A DNA stretch of 64,000 nucleotides from a virus: positions 78,382 through 142,381 of the IMG/VR virus record IMGVR_UViG_3300032087_004763, one strand, 5' to 3'. Positions 49,392-57,632 of this stretch are shown one piece after another (the first letter of the stretch is position 1; the number at the start of each line of letters is the position of its first letter). The translations under genes and the position numbers were made by a program. Below the pieces are notes generated by a model, which worked only from the letters and a program-made list of their open reading frames with translations, ran no database searches and was not told the DNA's origin.

Positions 49392-50044
49392 AAAATTTCA
49401 TACACCGAATCATAATTATGTTTAGCTATACATCCATGTTCTTTTTGAATCGTAGTAAACTTATCGTCAGCTTCGATTGGCCACGGAAAATACTCTTTAA
49501 TAAAAGGGAATGTTTGGTTATTCATGAATAAATCTACATGACATGGATTGAGTTCTGAGTGAATTAATAATTCATGTGCTGCAGCCGGAGTTATCATGTA
49601 AGCATGCGCTCCTGGCATATACCCATTTCCTTTTGAAAAGAGATTATATATGCCTTCATGCTTTGGAATTCTATATTGACCAAAACTTGGTTTACCAAGA
49701 TTCACAAATTTATGCAGATTGATATCGCTTGGTATTTCCTTTTTAAAGACTGCATCATGTTCTAGTATGAGAAGCCGCTCATTGCTTTCTCGACACTTTT
49801 TCCAAAGCTCTCTATGTGACAAGAAACAACACATTGCTGGTTTAATTCTAGCATACACATTATCGGTAAAGTTTATAGTTGGAAGTCCCTCCTCTCTGAA
49901 GATTTTGACTGGATCGTCTTCAGGTGTAATTGCTTCAAAGAAACTTGGATAATATCCAAATTTACGAGCAGACGCAGCGCATCTCTTTGCAACCTCTACA
50001 GACTTCTTGTTCTTAAACATTGTAATAATATAAGAATTGATCAT
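49388..50044 (-). CDS. Glycosyltransferase family 25-like
   Basis: 218 residues. 'NSYIITMFKNKKSVEVAKRCAAS' is the GT25 start, 'PAMCCFLSHRELWKKC' the conserved SH..LW and 'RLLILEHDAVFKKEI' the ExDA motif of the catalytic site. 'GAHAYMITPAAAHELL' is the C-terminal signature ('YlI.p.gA..LL'). GT25 enzymes (LgtB/LpsA type) transfer galactose onto LPS in bacteria. Two further related GT25-like genes occur at 50.0 and 54.5 kb. Confidence 0.82.
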   Translation of the reverse strand: MINSYIITMFKNKKSVEVAKRCAASARKFGYYPSFFEAITPEDDPVKIFREEGLPTINFTDNVYARIKPAMCCFLSHRELWKKCRESNERLLILEHDAVFKKEIPSDINLHKFVNLGKPSFGQYRIPKHEGIYNLFSKGNGYMPGAHAYMITPAAAHELLIHSELNPCHVDLFMNNQTFPFIKEYFPWPIEADDKFTTIQKEHGCIAKHNYDSVYEIL

Positions 50045-50721
50045 AACGTTGTCGTCGATTCAATACCTTGAACTTTTGTATAATATGGATATACTACTTT
50101 CAATTCATGAGGAAAAAATTGATTACACATGATTGCATCATTTGGCCAAGCGCCTACCTGTTTTAATTTATCTAAAAGCTTCTGTGCAAAATATGGCTTG
50201 ATAATATATGCTGAATTACCAGCTAATCCTTGTGGTAGATCAAGTGCATTCGTAACATATGGTGCGTTTGTTATACCATTAGTAGAAGATGCATGCTGAT
50301 GATAAATTTTTGAGGAATGTGTGCTACCTCTTGGATCATTTAGGCCAAGAACACCGCCTTTCCAATAAAAAGGTTTGAACTTTCTTATGAACACTGCATC
50401 ATGTTCAAGAACCATAATGTCTTCTTGTAGTTCAATACTCTTTTTCCACAGGCGTGCGTGTGAGACCGTGCACGCAAATTTCTTTTCCATACTATTTGTC
50501 TTGTATGGCCTCAAGATCATTCCTGTTTCATGATCAATACCAAACTGATCATTCAAAGGATACGTCCATGACATTCGAGGAAGATCGGTTAAATGCTCTT
50601 TGAGTGTATCGGGTGATGTCTGTTGAAACAACTCAATATCAAGATCTGTAGACTCTATGCAGCGATTAGCGGCTGCAACTGATACAGGATTCTTTTCATC
50701 ATATATTAGAAAACATTTCAT
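50041..50721 (-). CDS. Glycosyltransferase family 25-like
   Basis: 226 residues. 'FACTVSHARLWKKSIELQEDIMVLEHDAVFI' shows the SH..LW and LEHDA signatures, and 'GNSAYIIKPYFAQKLLDKL' the C-terminal block. Its N-terminus 'KCFLIYDEKNPVSVAAANRCIES' is more diverged than that of the 49.4 kb enzyme. The catalytic set appears complete. Overlaps both neighbours by 4 bp. Confidence 0.75.
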   Translation of the reverse strand: MKCFLIYDEKNPVSVAAANRCIESTDLDIELFQQTSPDTLKEHLTDLPRMSWTYPLNDQFGIDHETGMILRPYKTNSMEKKFACTVSHARLWKKSIELQEDIMVLEHDAVFIRKFKPFYWKGGVLGLNDPRGSTHSSKIYHQHASSTNGITNAPYVTNALDLPQGLAGNSAYIIKPYFAQKLLDKLKQVGAWPNDAIMCNQFFPHELKVVYPYYTKVQGIESTTTL

Positions 50722-51107
50722 ATTACGTACGTCGTTACATCAGTTTCTATTTTTTTAACTTCAGGATATGTATCTCTCTTCACGACAATAGAAGAACTAT
50801 CCTTATCAGTTCCGTGAATCTTAGGTACTAACCCCTCTTTCGGCTCTCTTAGATTTACCATTAATTCATATGTTGGTAATTCATTCTGCACAGTCATATA
50901 TATGAATTTATTCTTGGCATGCTTTACTAGCTCTGGTGAATCCTTCTCTGCGGCAAATCTAACGTTACTCCAATCACTCATCTTTGGCCTTTTGAGGTCT
51001 TTTGTTTTACCAAAAATAAATTCTACCTCGCGATGCTTACAAATAAGCGGCACCCAATAATCTCTGAATATATCAGAATCAGTTACGTCAGCAATAAATG
51101 TAATCAT
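50718..51107 (-). CDS. Hypothetical protein of the sugar operon
   Basis: 129 residues: 'MITFIADVTDSDIFRDYWVPLICKH' and 'FIYMTVQNELPTYELMVNLREP'. The start looks like a Rossmann strand and helix, but no motif completes a known family. Might be a short sugar-processing or glycosyltransferase-associated protein. Embedded with ATGA overlaps on both sides. Confidence 0.4.
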   Translation of the reverse strand: MITFIADVTDSDIFRDYWVPLICKHREVEFIFGKTKDLKRPKMSDWSNVRFAAEKDSPELVKHAKNKFIYMTVQNELPTYELMVNLREPKEGLVPKIHGTDKDSSSIVVKRDTYPEVKKIETDVTTYVI

Positions 51108-51844
51108 ACTAACTCCGGCATTTTAAATTTTGATGCATTAATAAAGTGTTGTATCTTACCTCTAGGATGTTCTGGTGGCCATTGCCTAGTTGCAAGACTA
51201 TTCCATGTCCAGTCAAGTTCGGTTACATTGAAAACAGGATTCGATAACTGTAAGTTGAGATACATCTGTTCGGTGTATCGAGTATGCATATAGTAGTGAT
51301 CTACCGAAGTAAAATGTTCTCTTGCCTTGAGTCTGCCTTCCTTACTCCATAGCTGCACCCCGCCATTCATATATCTAAATTTTTCTTTTGGATATAGTGC
51401 AGACTTAGGGAACATCCAATCGTCGCCGAATAGCTTCTTACCATAAGCAATGATACCTCTCTCATGACCTGGTGATTCCATCACTCTTTGCATCCATCCT
51501 GCAGCAGACTTATGTATACCAAGTTCGTGCACCATTGCAATATCACCGATCTCAAAATCAAAAATATTCTCATTAGTTTTAATTAGAATGTCTAGGTCAA
51601 TGGATAGTATATTATCAAACTGATCAAAGAACGGATCATACACAACTTTAAGCGCATCGAGACGTGGATCTAAATGTTTAAAGTACCTATCATGAGTAAG
51701 TAGATATTGAGCATTGCATTTCTTAGCGTACGATTTTGCAGATTTAGATCCTGCCTTTGCCCAATCAGGCATCTCTACGCCACCTAGATGTGCATCGTTC
51801 GCTTCATACGGTATATAGTATTGAAAAATTAAATTATTTGTCAT
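51104..51844 (-). CDS. Glycosyltransferase, GT-A type
   Basis: 246 residues. 'FDNILSIDLDILIKTNENIFDF' holds the D-x-D, preceded by 'KVVYDPFFDQ', and 'YMNGGVQLWSKEGRLKAREHF' the NGG acceptor loop. 'HYYMHTRYTEQMYLN' resembles the region leading to the catalytic end. It fits the GT8-like family with complete motifs. ATGA overlap with the cytidylyltransferase gene. Confidence 0.72.
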   Translation of the reverse strand: MTNNLIFQYYIPYEANDAHLGGVEMPDWAKAGSKSAKSYAKKCNAQYLLTHDRYFKHLDPRLDALKVVYDPFFDQFDNILSIDLDILIKTNENIFDFEIGDIAMVHELGIHKSAAGWMQRVMESPGHERGIIAYGKKLFGDDWMFPKSALYPKEKFRYMNGGVQLWSKEGRLKAREHFTSVDHYYMHTRYTEQMYLNLQLSNPVFNVTELDWTWNSLATRQWPPEHPRGKIQHFINASKFKMPELV

Positions 51845-52278
51845 AAAAAATCATACCCTGTCCATGCTTCTTTCGTGGATCGTCTCTCAATATATTCTTC
51901 TAGTGTCTTTGTAGTTGACTCATCACTCACTCTATCAAAGTATGCAATTTCCTTGCACCACTTTTCTCCGACGACTTTTTTACCTTTCCAATCTGAACCT
52001 ATTACTCTGACATCTGGATTATAACTCTTAATGATGTCAATTAACTCTTCGTCTGAGCTAAAGAACCTTACTTCATCAACTGCTTTTAGATTTGATATGA
52101 TCATTGATCTAACATATGCATTGTTAACCGGCCGATCGTAACCTTTTGCTTGGCTAATTCTTTCGTCAGTGTCAAGTGCAACTAAGAGATAATCACCTAA
52201 AGATTTTGCATAGTTTAAAAGTTCAATATGACCGGTATGTAATACATCGTAGGCACCGTTAGCCATTATATATTTCAT
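51841..52278 (-). CDS. Cytidylyltransferase-like nucleotidyltransferase (TagD/RfaE-C type)
   Basis: 145 residues, near the 130-150 typical of this family. 'NGAYDVLHTGHIELLNYAKSLGDYLLVAL' contains the HxGH nucleotidyltransferase signature. 'VIGSDWKGKKVVGE' and 'DRVSDESTTKTLEEYI' correspond to the conserved middle and the [ST]ST substrate loop. Known reaction: activates glycerol-3-phosphate, heptose-phosphate or related to a nucleotide form. Neighbouring GT9-like genes hint at heptose-type chemistry, though no heptose-1-P kinase is in the window. Confidence 0.85.
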   Translation of the reverse strand: MKYIMANGAYDVLHTGHIELLNYAKSLGDYLLVALDTDERISQAKGYDRPVNNAYVRSMIISNLKAVDEVRFFSSDEELIDIIKSYNPDVRVIGSDWKGKKVVGEKWCKEIAYFDRVSDESTTKTLEEYIERRSTKEAWTGYDFL

Positions 52279-52997
52279 TTAATAACACCTCTTTGCAAAT
52301 TCCTAACATAGTATTCTCGGCCTTTCCATCCGGCAAAGTGAACAAAATTCATATTCGTATAGTCTTCAGTATACGGATAGCAGTCTACCATGTAGTTCCA
52401 TTTAGGAGATAGTGTATACGACATTGTCGGATTCCAAAATCTCCATTCATTCATATACGCTTGATCCGTGTGTATAGGAGGTAACTCTCGTTTCTTACAT
52501 TTATCTCGAACAAAGTTTCGTAGACTCTCACCAGCTGCTTTGTTTACAATTTGTACACCACCGTTGATAAACTTATCGTGGAAAGGAACACTCCAGTTTT
52601 TACCTTTATCTTCGACTCCGCCATGACCAAGAACATTTGGTAAAGGTTCAGCTGATTCTGGAATGAATATATCATTGTCAAGAGATACAATTCGATCATA
52701 CTCAGGTAGACCCATATTTAAATATCTGATGAGAGTAGAACATTTATTTTTTCCACCCTGGCTATAATCGTGATGTAGGTCCTTTGTGTTCTTATTAAAA
52801 AAATGAATGTCAATATCTGTTGGATATTCCGTGATCATCTTATAGTCATATCCATATTTTTCACAATATCGTTTTACAGTTGGGACACACACAGACTCCA
52901 TAGTCTCTGCAGCCTTTGCAGCATACGGTGAGTTTCTAGGATCGTACACATAACCAAATGTGTTACCGACTTTAACTTGTATGATTAGAGTTTTCAT
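52275..52997 (-). CDS. Glycosyltransferase, GT-A type
   Basis: 240 residues. 'YDRIVSLDNDIFIPESA' is a D-x-D-type site, 'DKFINGGVQIVNKAAGES' the NGGV acceptor loop, and 'DQAYMNEWRFW' the next element. N-terminus 'TLIIQVKVGNTFGYVYDP' appears to be the first strand. Likely another GT8-like transferase; donor unknown. Overlaps the GT9-like gene by 26 bp. Confidence 0.72.
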   Translation of the reverse strand: MKTLIIQVKVGNTFGYVYDPRNSPYAAKAAETMESVCVPTVKRYCEKYGYDYKMITEYPTDIDIHFFNKNTKDLHHDYSQGGKNKCSTLIRYLNMGLPEYDRIVSLDNDIFIPESAEPLPNVLGHGGVEDKGKNWSVPFHDKFINGGVQIVNKAAGESLRNFVRDKCKKRELPPIHTDQAYMNEWRFWNPTMSYTLSPKWNYMVDCYPYTEDYTNMNFVHFAGWKGREYYVRNLQRGVIK

Positions 52998-53802
52998 TCA
53001 TTACCTTCATGCATGATTCAAATATCTCGTCAACAGTAATTGAATCATTTGCTTCTTTACAATGTGCACAATCATACATCGATCCGCACGGTGTCATATG
53101 ATGTTTATATGTATGATGTATGTTAGTGTCATATGACATGACATTTGTATCTACTAGTCCACCTTGAATTACAACACATGGTATCTTAAATCCAGCAAAT
53201 ATATGCTGTAACAGTCCATCATATGTTATACCAAACTGAGACTTTTCCATAATCGCTGCAGCGACCCTAACATTTTGAGTTTCAATGTTAACAGAATTTT
53301 TTAGTTCGGGCTCACGGTATTTTTTGTCTGTTGGTTTTAACCTTACACATTCAATATGTTTTGATAGTCTATTTGCCAGCTCTTGATATTTTTTAAACCC
53401 CCAGTTTTTATTACTAGAGAAAAATGTAGATTTATAGTCTGGATTCACTATACAAAAGTTACCTATACCATAGGTAGATATAATATTATCCGCTTCATCT
53501 TGTTCTTTTTGCGTGAGTCTTAATCTAAATGGCGTAGGCTTGAAGTTTCGGAAGATAATCTTTTGACCAAGTATGGTTTTCTCTTTTCTTATGCCATAAT
53601 AATCTACGTGCACATCAGATAAAGCATTTGTATCTCTAGCATTTACGTATAGTGAATCAACCGTCTTTTCACTTGTAATAAACTCAACATTATCAAACAT
53701 AGGTGACCATCCCGATCCATATATCGGAATAATTTTCTTTCCAGTCTTTTTGTGTATTTCCTCGGCCTTGCCTAGAAATATTAAATCATCACCCCAACCC
53801 AT
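52972..53802 (-). CDS. Glycosyltransferase family 9-like
   Basis: 276 residues. 'MGWGDDLIFLGKAEEIHKKTGKKIIPIY' is the GT9 N-terminal loop (G.GD.l...A.....), 'GIGNFCIVNPDYKSTFFSSNKNWGFKKYQELANRLS' the second-domain start, and 'QFGITYDGLLQHIFAGFKIPCVVIQGG' the nucleotide-sugar-binding end. GT9 includes ADP-heptose:LPS heptosyltransferases. Its tail has a CxxC (DCAHCKE). Donor in this phage is uncertain. Confidence 0.72.
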   Translation of the reverse strand: MGWGDDLIFLGKAEEIHKKTGKKIIPIYGSGWSPMFDNVEFITSEKTVDSLYVNARDTNALSDVHVDYYGIRKEKTILGQKIIFRNFKPTPFRLRLTQKEQDEADNIISTYGIGNFCIVNPDYKSTFFSSNKNWGFKKYQELANRLSKHIECVRLKPTDKKYREPELKNSVNIETQNVRVAAAIMEKSQFGITYDGLLQHIFAGFKIPCVVIQGGLVDTNVMSYDTNIHHTYKHHMTPCGSMYDCAHCKEANDSITVDEIFESCMKVMNENSNHTS

Positions 53803-54532
53803 TATATAGATCAGTCCTTTTAAAATATTCTATTTGATCCTTACTCGGATTCTCACAATAATTCATCATCGCACCACGACGAAATAATTCCCTTGCCATA
53901 AATGCAACGTTCCAGCTATCAGGAAATCTCTTGTCATTCTCTCTATTCCGTATGTTTATGTAAACGTGCAGGCTTTCAATTGGCTTTACTAATTTTGCTA
54001 TATGCATCATTCCTGAATCTGCACCTACATGGTATTTTGCTTTCGATAAAATATATGCTGCTTCTCTTACTGTAAATCTCCGATTACCAATGTCTATTAT
54101 ATCATACTTTTGCTCTTTATAAAACCCCTCAATGCGTTTTATTCTATCTTTGTCCCAGCGATCAACTAATCTGTAGAGCTGGCCTGCATCCCATTGAGTT
54201 GTGACAAAGTTTTCTGGTAGATCAATATTGACCTCAGGTATTTTATTTTTAGTTCTAATATCTGGAATTTGAGATGTGAGGTGTATATATTGGGTTACGT
54301 GGGCCAGACCGGGATAATAATAAAATATTTCATCAGGTTTGTGTGTACTGTTAAGAGACACTTCTCCAATATCAATTAGATCATTTGCAAAAGAGGTAAC
54401 TTCAGCATTGCCTTTACTATGTAATGCAACTTTTGTTCCTAGTACTTTACTATACATATGACAGAAAAGAACCATATCAATTGCGTCACCTAATGGTCTA
54501 GGTGCTGGATTAGCTATGATAGCAGTGTTCAT
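53789..54532 (-). CDS. Glycosyltransferase family 9-like (diverged)
   Basis: 247 residues. 'IIANPAPRPLGDAIDMVLFCHMYSKVLG' fits the GT9 N-terminal loop, and 'LSKAKYHVGADSGMMHIAKLVKP' is the characteristic D-S-G-x-x-H block of GT9 second domains. Smaller than bacterial heptosyltransferases (about 330). The C-terminal 'MMNYCENPSKDQIEYFKR' is extra. Overlaps the other GT9-like gene by 14 bp, so the two likely act in sequence. Confidence 0.65.
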   Translation of the reverse strand: MNTAIIANPAPRPLGDAIDMVLFCHMYSKVLGTKVALHSKGNAEVTSFANDLIDIGEVSLNSTHKPDEIFYYYPGLAHVTQYIHLTSQIPDIRTKNKIPEVNIDLPENFVTTQWDAGQLYRLVDRWDKDRIKRIEGFYKEQKYDIIDIGNRRFTVREAAYILSKAKYHVGADSGMMHIAKLVKPIESLHVYINIRNRENDKRFPDSWNVAFMARELFRRGAMMNYCENPSKDQIEYFKRTDLYNGLG

Positions 54533-55215
54533 ATTCCGTATGAAGTGCTTAAGTTTACACTATTAAATTTTACCGGACTTGGACTCACATACTGCATTCG
54601 AACAGTGCTTGAATTAATCATGAAATCTGATTGGTCCATTCCGTGAGTACTGATAGCTGATAAAAGTTTCTTTGCACCTTTTGGTGTGACGGCATATGCT
54701 CCTGTACCAGGTGCCATCTTACTGTTCTTCCAGATATTATCTTTGTGATATAGCAGTGGATAATTTTCAGGAAGATCACATACACCAAAGCTATCAAACT
54801 GATAATTCTTATATTGTTGTAATGCTAGCTTATTTGGTGGTCTAAAAACATATTGTGCATTCAAGATGAGGTAATCATCAAAGTCATAATTGTCCCATCT
54901 ATCTAAACACACTGCATCATGCTCTAAGAATACCATCGGAGTGTTTTTTGTGATTACCTCTCTCCAGAAAGCAATATGATTAATCGCGCAGGCCATCTTT
55001 GTGCAATACTTCTTATAGTCCTGCCGTTTGAAGTCATGTAGTCTACTCTCTTCAATAACTTTATGTTCAAACTCAGCGATCTGTTGCACAGTCTTAGCTG
55101 TCATCCCTTCATTTAGTTTAACATCCCATCCATATTTTTGAAATGATTTAAGAGATTGTCGTGCTTGTTTTTCAGAGTCTTCGTGACCCTTAATATAAGT
55201 GATTTGACCTTTCAC
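54529..55215 (-). CDS. Glycosyltransferase family 25-like
   Basis: 228 residues. 'KMACAINHIAFWREVITKNTPMVFLEHDAVCLD' contains the H..FW and FLEHDA signatures, and 'GTGAYAVTPKGAKKLLSAI' the C-terminal block. N-terminus 'ITYIKGHEDSEKQARQSLKSFQK' is GT25-typical. Third GT25-like enzyme in the operon, sharing the block structure but little overall identity, so duplications are ancient or independent. Confidence 0.8.
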   Translation of the reverse strand: MKGQITYIKGHEDSEKQARQSLKSFQKYGWDVKLNEGMTAKTVQQIAEFEHKVIEESRLHDFKRQDYKKYCTKMACAINHIAFWREVITKNTPMVFLEHDAVCLDRWDNYDFDDYLILNAQYVFRPPNKLALQQYKNYQFDSFGVCDLPENYPLLYHKDNIWKNSKMAPGTGAYAVTPKGAKKLLSAISTHGMDQSDFMINSSTVRMQYVSPSPVKFNSVNLSTSYGI

Positions 55216-55847
55216 ATATTTTCCTTACAATAGATATTATCATGTCCAGACTTGGCTACTCTCCTATAGCCTAGTGATTCTAAGATCTTATGTGCAGCAT
55301 CTGAGTTGTAGATTGGCGGTTGGTATTTAGGTAGATACTCAATCATAATGACAGGCGAGTGTTCAGTTAATGTTTTTTTAGCTCCATCAACAACATAATA
55401 CTCATAGCTTTCTACATCAATCTTAATAAAATTAATTGGCTGATCGAAACTAAAACTATCTAACGGTTTAATATTGATTTCGCGTGTCTTAGCGTTTAAC
55501 TGCCATTTTCTTCGAGGATGTTTTATAAGGGAGGATCCACCAGTTTTTTCTTCCATTACATACATATTTTCTTTTGATTTAACGTTTCCCAGACCACAGT
55601 TATGCACGGTCACGTTTTTTAAATCTTCTGTATTGGCAAGTGTATATTCATAAAATAACGGTTCAAAAGAATGTACTAGTTTAAAGTCATTTGCCATTAA
55701 CCGAGACATTGTTCCTACATGGGCTCCGATGTCTAGTGCTAATCCAAATTGAGATATGTGTTTTTTACTTTCATGATATGCATCATGGTTTGGTATTACG
55801 TTTAAGTCTTGTACGTCACCAGGTGGTTTTTTAAATTTAAAATTCAT
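55212..55847 (-). CDS. FkbM-family SAM methyltransferase
   Basis: 211 residues from ATG 55847, where ATGA overlaps the upstream stop; a longer frame to 55907 is less likely. 'FGLALDIGAHVGTMSRLMAND' is motif I (D.GA..G), 'VHSFEPLFYEYTL' the acidic-loop motif, and 'INFIKIDVESYEYYVVDGAKKTL' the FkbM hallmark (iKiDvEG.E). Known role: O-methylation of sugars and related compounds. In this operon it probably caps or decorates a glycan. Confidence 0.88.
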   Translation of the reverse strand: MNFKFKKPPGDVQDLNVIPNHDAYHESKKHISQFGLALDIGAHVGTMSRLMANDFKLVHSFEPLFYEYTLANTEDLKNVTVHNCGLGNVKSKENMYVMEEKTGGSSLIKHPRRKWQLNAKTREINIKPLDSFSFDQPINFIKIDVESYEYYVVDGAKKTLTEHSPVIMIEYLPKYQPPIYNSDAAHKILESLGYRRVAKSGHDNIYCKENM

Positions 55848-56665
55848 ATTGCAATACCTTTGTAATGACTCATATATTTTTGAAGACGCGAATATTCCCA
55901 TACACAATGCGTTTGTGCAGATGCAAGGTGATGAGTTTCAAGATTGACTTCTTTTTTCAATTTACTATTGACATAATCAAAAGCGTGACAATCGGTCCAG
56001 CCTTCGTAGAGATTATATATTTCACCATCTTCATATAGTTTTCTGTATTCACTCCACCATAAATCGTTATGCTCATGGTGTGTGTCCCAGATAATGAATC
56101 CACTCTCCATGTGTTTATGCGGGTATCTTGATAGGTAGTAATTATGTGCTTTACTTTCTACGAGTGATGGAAAAAAGTCCTCAGGTATCTTTTTATTGAT
56201 ACTGACATCGGCATCCATGGATATTAAGTATCGTTCCTTAACTCTATCAATTGCGTCGAGTAGCGCAAATGGTGGATGGCAAAATCTAACAGCATCAAAC
56301 TCGTAGTCATAATGTTTACGATTAATAATGGTGCTATCGATTTTATAGCTATAATGCGTTTTCTTTTTCTCTATCCATCTATGTTTTGATATAGATTTAA
56401 ACTGTTCTACCTTATCTAAACGATGCGGAACAAACTCTACCTTTGACGTGTTTTCTGGTAGATTATCACCTTCGTAATAGACAAGTAGAGATGCATTTGA
56501 TGGGAGTCTTTCTTCGGCTTGTTGTGCAAGTCTCATTCCAAATGAGATAGTTTCATTGCCGTTCTTTTCCCAATGCCTTCTCGCTTTATCATTCAATGTT
56601 GATAGATCAATATTATCGATCTTTCTAATGACATCCTTAAATGTAGTTACTATCTTAAATTTCAT
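55844..56665 (-). CDS. Glycosyltransferase-like protein
   Basis: 273 residues. 'RYLISMDADVSINKKIPEDFF' carries the DxD (DAD) motif, 'HMESGFIIWDTHHEHND' the acceptor-type loop and 'GWTDCHAFDYVNSKL' the D..af element. Earlier 'LLVYYEGDNLPE' fits the start of a GT-A fold. Motifs resemble those of GT8-like phage proteins in this operon. Overlaps the aminotransferase stop by 11 bp. Confidence 0.65.
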   Translation of the reverse strand: MKFKIVTTFKDVIRKIDNIDLSTLNDKARRHWEKNGNETISFGMRLAQQAEERLPSNASLLVYYEGDNLPENTSKVEFVPHRLDKVEQFKSISKHRWIEKKKTHYSYKIDSTIINRKHYDYEFDAVRFCHPPFALLDAIDRVKERYLISMDADVSINKKIPEDFFPSLVESKAHNYYLSRYPHKHMESGFIIWDTHHEHNDLWWSEYRKLYEDGEIYNLYEGWTDCHAFDYVNSKLKKEVNLETHHLASAQTHCVWEYSRLQKYMSHYKGIAI

Positions 56666-57632
56666 ATAACACTTCGTTGATTATGTTTGCGTTGTTTTTA
56701 ATTTCATCTATGGTCTGACCTGGATTGATATGAACATAGAATACTTCTTCACTCTTTCTTAGTGCATTTTTTCCAGTAGTAGTATGCTTAAATACCGGTT
56801 GATATGACATAGGCTTAAATGAATGTCTTGCTCGAATGCCTTTGCTTTTGAGCATCTTAACAACCATATTTGCATCATGATGTTTCATATCATAAACCCA
56901 GACAACTGCCCTATTATCAGGCATCTGGTTTTTTTCATCGATATAAAAATTATACAGGTCACATATCTGCTGTCTCTTATCTAGATTTTCATCCACATTT
57001 GCAAGGGACTCAAGTACCATTGAAGCCTGAGAATTTGTACAACGATAGTTGAATCCTATCCTTTCATGGTAGTAGTTATGCGTATCGCCAAAACTCATAG
57101 ACCTCATGTCTTTTGCTTTCTTAATTAGGGCTTCGTCATCGGATACTATAATACCACCTTCTTCAGCATGGATTATTTTATTCTGATAGAACGAGAAGCA
57201 ACCAATATCAAATGATCCTATAGGTTTTGCACTAGAGTACGCGCCTTGTGCTTCACAAGCATCTTCGATAACACGTACATCAAATTCTTCAGCAATACTC
57301 ATTACCTCGGCCATATTGACAACTCGGCCATATACATGTGTTACCATCAACACACGGATTTTTGGATCACCTCTAAGATGTTCTCTTACATGTTCTAGAT
57401 TGATAAGAAGATTATCGTCGCAGTCTACAAAGACTGGAGTGAGTCTAGCATAGTAGACAGCCATACCGCTTGCGTACATAGTAAACTCTGGAACTATAAC
57501 TTTACTATCCTTTGGAAGTTCCAATGCTTCTAAAGCTAAATGTAAAGCTGCAGTTCCAGTATTGACTGCGCATGCATGATTTACGCCTACATGATCTGCA
57601 TAGGCTACTTCAAGCGCTTCATATGGTTGCAT
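56655..57632 (-). CDS. DegT/DnrJ/EryC1/StrS-family PLP aminotransferase
   Basis: 325 residues from ATG 57632 (TAATG overlap with the epimerase; a TTG 12 nt upstream is less likely). 'VNTGTAALHLALEAL' binds the cofactor phosphate, 'RVIEDACEAQGAYS' has the PLP-ring Asp, and 'IGCFSFYQNKIIHAEEGGII' holds the Schiff-base Lys. 'GFNYRCTNSQASM' is the conserved late block. Known role: makes amino sugars from keto sugar nucleotides. It would use the product of the adjacent dehydratase. Slightly shorter than cellular homologues (about 370). Confidence 0.92.
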   Translation of the reverse strand: MQPYEALEVAYADHVGVNHACAVNTGTAALHLALEALELPKDSKVIVPEFTMYASGMAVYYARLTPVFVDCDDNLLINLEHVREHLRGDPKIRVLMVTHVYGRVVNMAEVMSIAEEFDVRVIEDACEAQGAYSSAKPIGSFDIGCFSFYQNKIIHAEEGGIIVSDDEALIKKAKDMRSMSFGDTHNYYHERIGFNYRCTNSQASMVLESLANVDENLDKRQQICDLYNFYIDEKNQMPDNRAVVWVYDMKHHDANMVVKMLKSKGIRARHSFKPMSYQPVFKHTTTGKNALRKSEEVFYVHINPGQTIDEIKNNANIINEVLYEI

